Shown: positions 1 to 2,851 of the stretch, piece after piece
How positions within the stretch are numbered: the stretch's first letter is position 1
Layout of the letters: each line of letters starts with the position of its first letter
Origin: Prolixibacteraceae bacterium
GTDB taxonomy: Bacteria > Bacteroidota > Bacteroidia > Bacteroidales > Prolixibacteraceae
Reading direction: 5' to 3'
Length of the DNA stretch: 5,660 nucleotides
Assembly (NCBI GenBank): GCA_017998095.1
Contig: JAGODU010000232.1
Coordinates: forward strand, 1-5,660
Made by a program: the position numbers and the translations under genes
Notes under the pieces: model-generated
The model's database searches: none
What the model was told of the DNA's origin: nothing
Seen by the model: the letters and a program-made list of their open reading frames with translations, nothing else

Positions 1-70
1 GATATATTTTTGATTATAATTATATTTCATAGGATAAAATGAAATGAAATGAATTATCGCGTCTTTATTT

Positions 71-292
71 TTAACGAGGGGTGAAGATCATGGCTCCGCG
101 TCTGCCGTCAGCCGTTAACCAATTTCCCCATGGATTATGAGCGTTACAGAATGAAGATCTTTTAAAACATTTAGAACAGTAAATTGTAAAACAGGTATCA
201 CACATCGTCCAATTGTTAGCACCTTGTTTCTCCGGTGCAGTTACGCCACAAACAGAACATTTAACAAACTCGCCTAGTCTTTCTATTGCCAT
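71..292 (-). CDS. Small cysteine-rich putative zinc-binding protein (73 aa)
   Basis: I do not recognise a named family. The 73-residue product has four regularly placed metal-ligand pairs: C12-x2-C15, C31-x2-C34, C39-x2-C42 and C49-x2-H52. That is enough for two zinc sites and resembles the cross-braced arrangement of RING, FYVE or treble-clef fingers; the fold is inferred. A W/G-rich tail (residues 55-73, containing NPWGNWL and GRRG) follows the last pair. There is no signal peptide or membrane segment, so a cytosolic protein is expected, perhaps binding nucleic acid or protein. The ATG at 292 is preceded by a purine-rich GAGAGAGA stretch, a weak ribosome site that may rely on coupling to the gene just upstream (485 to 318, 25-base gap). 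Pairing with a second cysteine-rich mini-protein supports a real two-gene operon. Its base composition is less AT-rich than the upstream partner. Confidence 0.7.
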   Translation of the reverse strand: MAIERLGEFVKCSVCGVTAPEKQGANNWTMCDTCFTIYCSKCFKRSSFCNAHNPWGNWLTADGRRGAMIFTPR

Positions 293-317
293 AGTTATTC
301 TCTCTCAAAGTGCGTAA

Positions 318-485
318 CTATTTTTCATGCATTTTCGTTGGACTATAATTACACCCTGAACCATTATTTAATGAACCACAATATTCACATTTTTTTTCAT
401 CTTCACTATGTTCATGCATTTTCGTTGGACTATAAGAACAACCTGAACCATAGTTTAACGAACTACAATATTTACACTTACTCAT
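318..485 (-). CDS. 55-aa tandem-repeat zinc-knuckle-like protein
   Basis: This short gene reads ATG at 485 to TAG at 318 and encodes 55 residues. It consists of two copies of a 22-residue unit (residues 4-25 and 33-54) joined by an acidic linker, HSEDEKK. Each unit has the spacing C-x2-C-x8-C-x7-H (C4, C7, C16, H24; C33, C36, C45, H53) around a core GSGCxYSPTKMHE. This is most simply read as two small zinc sites. A textbook ribosome site, AAAGGAGG, lies 6 bases before the ATG and fixes the start. From memory, short bacterial proteins with YCGS...GC.YSP...H units occur elsewhere, but I cannot name a characterised one. The function is unknown; nucleic-acid or protein binding is a guess from the motif. 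The ATG-AAA-TGA frame starting at 490 is too short to be the gene. The gene is followed after 25 bases by the 73-aa zinc-type gene. Confidence 0.78.
   Translation of the reverse strand: MSKCKYCSSLNYGSGCSYSPTKMHEHSEDEKKCEYCGSLNNGSGCNYSPTKMHEK
324..476 (-). repeat. Tandem 66-base coding repeat, 87-base period
   Basis: Bases 324-389 and 411-476 are diverged copies of the same coding segment, offset by exactly 87 bases (29 codons). The stretch ending in ATGCATGAA is identical in both. The in-frame period and mostly conservative changes point to an internal gene duplication kept under selection, not a mobile or CRISPR-type repeat. Confidence 0.8.
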
Positions 486-491
486 TTCATT

Positions 492-499
492 CCTCCTTT
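492..499 (-). promoter_or_regulatory. Ribosome binding site of the 55-aa zinc-knuckle gene
   Basis: On the - strand this reads AAAGGAGG, a near-perfect anti-16S match, 6 bases before the ATG at 485. It is the main evidence that this very short frame is translated. Confidence 0.75.
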
Positions 500-520
500 A
501 TGAATAATTCTTTTCAATAA

Positions 521-526
521 AGTATA
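521..526 (-). promoter_or_regulatory. Possible -10 element for the leftward small-protein operon
   Basis: The - strand reads TATACT, five of six matches to TATAAT, about 36 bases before the ATG at 485, a suitable distance for a short leader. No convincing -35 hexamer is seen at 16-18 bases further upstream, and there is no extended -10 TG. It is therefore a weak candidate in a very AT-rich stretch where such hexamers are common. Confidence 0.25.
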
Positions 527-547
527 TGGATTTGATTGTGAATCATT

Positions 548-685
548 TTAAAATTCATTAACTACGAAGTCAATAAGAATTTCCTCTTTATATTCCTTAT
601 AAACCCCCAGTCTACATATATTAATACCTGAATAAAGATTTAAGAAATCATTATTCAAAGCCAGTTTCATAGCAATTCCCATCAT
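548..685 (-). CDS. Possible 45-aa small protein, unrecognised
   Basis: A frame from ATG at 685 to TAA at 548 encodes 45 residues with a believable mix of hydrophobic and charged residues, including LYSGINICRLGVYKEYKEE. Candidate starts are the double ATG at 685/682 and an ATG at 670 that has GGGA about 6 bases upstream. The AAGGGG further upstream is too far (15 bases) from the first ATG. It is on the same strand as the two zinc-type genes and ends 62 bases before the 55-aa gene. I recognise no family. It could be a real mini-gene, the surviving end of a decayed longer gene, or chance in AT-rich DNA. It also overlaps the region that must carry promoters for the rightward gene at 731, which lowers confidence. 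Confidence 0.25.
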   Translation of the reverse strand: MMGIAMKLALNNDFLNLYSGINICRLGVYKEYKEEILIDFVVNEF

Positions 686-721
686 CAATTCAATCAACAA
701 CCCCTTAATACCCCTTCAATC

Positions 722-726
722 GGAGG
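722..726 (+). promoter_or_regulatory. Ribosome binding site of the 168-aa HTH protein gene
   Basis: GGAGG ends 4 bases before the ATG at 731. The spacing is slightly short but the match is strong, and it supports this start over any internal one. Confidence 0.65.
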
Positions 727-730
727 CAAC

Positions 731-1237
731 ATGGAATCAGGATTACAGGAAATCCGGAGAGAGAAAGTTTACATTACGCCGGATATGGACATAAAGGAAC
801 TAATGGAAAAATACGGAGTGGCGGAAACAACAGCTCGCAACGGTAGAAAGAAAGGTTGGTTAATCAAGAACTACAGCAGGAACCAGGTCATTATTGATCG
901 TGATAATTTTGACGCAAAACTTTGCTATTCCATCGCAAAACAGGTCTTCTGGAAAAGGTTCAGGAACAATCCGGTGGCGTTGGAAATCAGGGACGATCTC
1001 ATTCAGGAAGCCGTAACTCTGATGTATATGCAGTCAGGAAAAGTCAAGGAAGGAGCAAATGACCGGTATAATTGTCGATATGGATATTGGTGGGTAGCAT
1101 TCAACTCAATGATGACTTACCTGAAAAAATGGACGAACAGAACCAAGGATGAATGTGAGCTGACAAATGACTATCATCCTATGATGGCGCATTCGAACAG
1201 AGTCTGGATACCGGATTATGGATGGCAAAATTGTTAA
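731..1237 (+). CDS. HTH protein with sigma-70 region 2-like segment (168 aa), putative regulator
   Basis: This is an unnamed DNA-binding candidate. Residues 20-44 (DIKELMEKYGVAETTARNGR onward to KKGWL) have the pattern of a helix-turn-helix: a helix ending in KYGV, a tight turn, then a recognition helix with TTAR. Residues 60-100 and 116-135 recall sigma-70 region 2. DDLIQEAVTLMYM (88-100) looks like the acidic helix that contacts the core polymerase, and YWWVAFNSMMTYLKKW (119-134) resembles the aromatic- and basic-rich 2.3/2.4 part. In true sigma factors the HTH (region 4) follows region 2; here the order is reversed and the protein is short. It may therefore be a sigma-like regulator, a phage- or plasmid-type protein, or an unrelated helical protein. 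The start is set by GGAGG at 722-726. A 58-codon frame overlaps its 3' end. It lies 302 bases before brxA in the same direction. Being the nearest upstream rightward gene, it is a candidate BREX regulator by position only; it does not look like WYL-domain BrxR or like BrxE. Confidence 0.7.
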   Translation: MESGLQEIRREKVYITPDMDIKELMEKYGVAETTARNGRKKGWLIKNYSRNQVIIDRDNFDAKLCYSIAKQVFWKRFRNNPVALEIRDDLIQEAVTLMYMQSGKVKEGANDRYNCRYGYWWVAFNSMMTYLKKWTNRTKDECELTNDYHPMMAHSNRVWIPDYGWQNC

Positions 1238-1394
1238 ATTTGAAATTGTTAATGTTGATGATGGGAATGGGAAACAGTTACAAGAAAGACAGCGCGCACT
1301 GGATGAAGGACAATTGAAGGGGTTGTCCTTTGTCCTGGTGCGTAGTGCGGCCGCGTGCCACATGCTAATTTCAAGCACAACTTTCCTTGCATAA
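1218..1394 (+). CDS. Possible 58-aa small protein overlapping the HTH gene
   Basis: A frame from ATG at 1218 to TAA at 1392-1394 overlaps the last 20 bases of the 168-aa gene, an arrangement typical of translational coupling. The first 40 or so residues look protein-like (MDGKIVKFEIVNVDDGNGKQ, then a charged LQERQRALDEGQ stretch). The tail after about residue 42 (SAAACHMLISSTTFLA) runs through a GC-rich, structured, repeat-bearing stretch and looks non-coding. No clear ribosome site precedes it. It may be a genuine coupled mini-gene, a gene whose 3' end was replaced by inserted DNA at about 1320-1345, or chance. No family is recognised. Confidence 0.35.
   Translation: MDGKIVKFEIVNVDDGNGKQLQERQRALDEGQLKGLSFVLVRSAAACHMLISSTTFLA
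1306..1330 (+). repeat. Perfect 8-bp inverted repeat (hairpin), possible longer imperfect stem
   Basis: AAGGACAA (1306-1313) and TTGTCCTT (1323-1330) are exact complements around a 9-base loop. An alternative, longer imperfect pairing brings CGCAC (1295-1299) against GTGCG (1338-1342), with GGACA pairing to the second TGTCC copy. No T-run follows, so it is not a standard intrinsic terminator. It could be an attenuator, an RNA structure or a protein-binding site. Confidence 0.5.
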
Positions 1395-1421
1395 TCAATG
1401 TATTTCACATAATTAACATAT
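1390..1421 (+). repeat. Two 14-bp direct repeats, CATAATYAAYRTAT
   Basis: CATAATCAATGTAT (1390-1403) and CATAATTAACATAT (1408-1421) match at 11 of 14 positions and start 18 bases apart. On the - strand they give TTATG/TTAATTATGTG motifs like the arm or core sites of tyrosine recombinases, including a TATGTTAA similar to a XerD half-site. The similarity is from memory. Tandem sites for a regulator of brxA are an equally good reading. Confidence 0.4.
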
Positions 1422-1471
1422 GGTCTCTTTCCCAAGAGGGATCAATTGAAGATTCTTTTAAGTTTTCATTT

Positions 1472-1477
1472 TATAAT
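1472..1477 (+). promoter_or_regulatory. Candidate -10 element of the brx operon promoter
   Basis: A perfect TATAAT lies 62 bases before the brxA ATG in an AT-rich stretch. No good -35 is found at 16-18 bases; the best TTGA-like hexamer, TTGAAG at 1446-1451, is 20 bases away, which is too far for normal use. An activator-dependent promoter or chance are both possible. It is the best promoter candidate for brxABC. Confidence 0.4.
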
Positions 1478-1479
1478 AA

Positions 1480-1504
1480 AAAGTGTTAAGGTAATCAACA
1501 CTTT
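1480..1504 (+). promoter_or_regulatory. Operator-like 8-bp inverted repeat ahead of brxA
   Basis: AAAGTGTT (1480-1487) and AACACTTT (1497-1504) form a perfect dyad with a 9-base spacer. It starts 2 bases after the TATAAT, so it would cover the expected transcription start, the classic place for a repressor site. As RNA it would be an AT-rich 8-bp stem in the leader. It is followed by an A-run, not a T-run, so it does not terminate rightward transcription. Confidence 0.45.
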
Positions 1505-1539
1505 GTAAAAAAAAAATCAGAAACAGGTTCGCGGATTGG

Positions 1540-2298
1540 ATGAATATTAATACAGATATAAACGTCTTAGGCAGCATAACGGATTATCAGCTGGTCATTA
1601 ATTACATCAAAGCCGCAGAAAATAAGAACAACTCCGATCCCGGTTTTCAATCATATTCAAATGTTAAAACCACAAAGTCGTTTGCGCGGTACGAGGCAGC
1701 CATTAACAGCACGCTGCTTAAATATAAAAGTACCGCAGTGGAAGATCTGATAAAAAGTGTACTCAAAAATGAAGAAATCTCTTCTATAAGTATGCATTTG
1801 CTTTTCTGGAATATGTCTTACAATAATGAGCTTATGCATTACCTGAACTGTAAAGTGCTTTTTCCTGCTTTTTATTCCGGAAGAATCGGCATTAAGAAAG
1901 ATGAAGTTGTTGCTTGCATCAAGGAACTGCGAACAAAAGAATCAGTCCTGAAGAAATGGTCAGAGAGCACAATTGATGTGACCGCTACGAAGTACATATC
2001 CTTTTTAGCAAAAGTTGGGCTTATGAAAGGCAAAAGAGACAAGGTATTTTCCCATCATTATGTTGATGATAAATTATTTGTGATCTTTGTCTACTGGCTT
2101 TTGGCTATAGAAACAAAGCCAAATGTTCTTAAAAGCCAGTGGCTCCAATACTCTCTGATGGAAAAAAATACTTTTATTGAGCGTATGATTCAGAATACTT
2201 TCCGAAAATATTTTTCATTCCAATACTCCGGAGATAATATGAGGATCGAGCCCATATTAAAATACGAGGAACTGTATGACAGCCTTAAGCAATCCTGA
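1540..2298 (+). CDS. brxA: BREX protein BrxA (DUF1819 family)
   Basis: BrxA is a small, mostly helical protein of BREX phage-defence systems, reported to bind DNA and to be needed for defence in several type 1 systems. The 252-residue product carries the family's recognisable centre. Residues 84-117 (MHLLFWNMSYNNELMHYLNC, then VLFPAFYSGRIGI) match the helical 'L.W...Y.N.L...' block. Residues 140-164 (WSESTIDVTATKYISFLAKV, then GLMKG) match the WSxsT...YL..L...GL.KG winged-helix-like signature. At 252 residues it is somewhat longer than the roughly 200 I recall for type 1 members, and its N-terminus differs from the usual one. ATG 1540 is the first possible start: the frame upstream is open only to 1495 and holds no ATG, GTG or TTG. 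No strong ribosome site precedes it (GGATTGG at best), so translation may be weak. The last 23 bases overlap brxB. Identification is by motif and by the brxB and brxC neighbours. Confidence 0.88.
   Translation: MNINTDINVLGSITDYQLVINYIKAAENKNNSDPGFQSYSNVKTTKSFARYEAAINSTLLKYKSTAVEDLIKSVLKNEEISSISMHLLFWNMSYNNELMHYLNCKVLFPAFYSGRIGIKKDEVVACIKELRTKESVLKKWSESTIDVTATKYISFLAKVGLMKGKRDKVFSHHYVDDKLFVIFVYWLLAIETKPNVLKSQWLQYSLMEKNTFIERMIQNTFRKYFSFQYSGDNMRIEPILKYEELYDSLKQS
2266..2270 (+). promoter_or_regulatory. Ribosome binding site of brxB inside brxA
   Basis: GAGGA lies within the end of brxA, 5 bases before the ATG at 2276. It supports the overlapping start and translational coupling of brxB to brxA. 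Confidence 0.55.
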
Positions 2299-2836
2299 GA
2301 ACAAAATCCTATCAGTCATGCGCATAGTGGAATCGAACGATGATTCACATATACGCCTTAATGCAAATGGCGGAAACTCCATCCTGCTTGTTTGCGAACC
2401 AAGTCATGAGCAGAGATACATAGATTTGATTAAGAAATTGATGGGGACGGATAAATATGCGCTAATTGACTTAAATGATTTGTTATGTGAATTTGTCTCT
2501 GAAAACAGAAAAAGCATAGAAGATAGCTTTGAATTATTGCAGGGATCAATATCGCAAATATTCCGGCTGCCAACCGGAGAAGAAGGACCGGACTTTTTTG
2601 GATTGATATTGAAAGCAATAGGCAAAAGCTTTCAATCTGGCAAAATACCTGTTCTAGTTCATTCAGGGGCTCTTTATGGCACCGGCATTGATAATATCCA
2701 CATCATGGAACACGAAATGATTATGAAGGCTGCAGCGCCAATGGTGATACTTTATCCCGCCATTAGGGAAAAGGACAGGCTCATGTTCCTGGGGTGTCGT
2801 TCAGCCTCAAAATATCGCTGTCTAATAATTGAATAG
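2276..2836 (+). CDS. brxB: BREX protein BrxB (DUF1788 family)
   Basis: BrxB is a conserved BREX component of unknown biochemical activity, needed in type 1 systems for defence and for the methylation that marks self DNA. The 186-residue length is typical. The pattern fits DUF1788: an N-terminal strand and acidic turn (ILLVCEPSHEQRYIDLIKKL, residues 36-55), a central strand with a dyad-like loop (IPVLVHSGALYGTGIDNIHI, 124-143), then the best-conserved end, PMVILYPA (155-162) followed by LMFLGCRSASKYRCLII (169-185). The last block is the family's 'fyPG...L.FLg....YR' signature. No transmembrane segment or nucleotide-binding loop is visible. The ATG overlaps brxA by 23 bases and has GAGGA 5 bases upstream. 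brxC follows after 15 bases, so the three genes are co-transcribed and probably kept in ratio by coupling. Confidence 0.88.
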   Translation: MTALSNPENKILSVMRIVESNDDSHIRLNANGGNSILLVCEPSHEQRYIDLIKKLMGTDKYALIDLNDLLCEFVSENRKSIEDSFELLQGSISQIFRLPTGEEGPDFFGLILKAIGKSFQSGKIPVLVHSGALYGTGIDNIHIMEHEMIMKAAAPMVILYPAIREKDRLMFLGCRSASKYRCLIIE

Positions 2837-2839
2837 ATC

Positions 2840-2846
2840 AGGGAGG
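2840..2846 (+). promoter_or_regulatory. Ribosome binding site of brxC, supporting a GTG start
   Basis: AGGGAGG sits 5 bases before GTG 2852. It decides the start, since no ATG lies near the beginning of this frame. The GTG start may modestly lower brxC translation relative to brxB. Confidence 0.75.
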
Positions 2847-2851
2847 ATCAA

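Larger units (their letters stand above)
1238..1539. other. 302-base region between the HTH gene and brxA
   Basis: This stretch holds no full gene apart from most of the possible 58-aa frame. From left to right it contains the hairpin at 1306-1330, a GC-rich patch with the palindrome GCGGCCGC at 1347-1354 (unusual in this AT-rich setting), the TTATG-type direct repeats at 1390-1421, a TATAAT at 1472-1477, an 8-bp inverted repeat at 1480-1504 and a run of ten A at 1507-1516. The word CAATTGAAG occurs twice (1311-1319 and 1443-1451), bracketing the GC-rich and repeat-bearing part. The length and content suggest that brxA has its own promoter here. Confidence 0.6.

Noticed and set aside
24..45. 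ATTTCAT / ATGAAAT inverted repeat after the leftward operon, as a terminator
   Set aside because: Only one G-C pair in seven and no T-run follows on the - strand; it is embedded in a simple ATGAA repeat and is probably chance.
324..476. Repeated segments as a possible CRISPR or mobile repeat
   Set aside because: There are only two copies, the offset is exactly 29 codons and both are in frame in one small gene, so it is an internal protein duplication.
338..520. 60-codon + strand frame rich in H, N and Y
   Set aside because: It is the antisense shadow of the tandem zinc-knuckle gene (485 to 318), has no ribosome site, and its internal repetition is explained by the coding repeat on the other strand.
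731..1237. BrxE or WYL-type BrxR assignment for the 168-aa gene
   Set aside because: The sequence lacks WYL features and does not resemble BrxE as I recall it, and the 302-base gap to brxA argues against simple operon membership.
1106..1435. 109-codon - strand frame
   Set aside because: It runs antisense to the HTH gene and across the non-coding repeat region, its residues after about 35 are S/P/C-rich shadow-like, and it has no convincing ribosome site.
1480..1516. Hairpin plus homopolymer as an intrinsic terminator
   Set aside because: The run after the stem on the + strand is A, not T, and on the - strand the T-run precedes the stem; the stem itself is AT-rich.
2404..2625. Two - strand frames opposite brxB
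   Set aside because: They are antisense to a well-supported brxB frame with family motifs and show no independent support.
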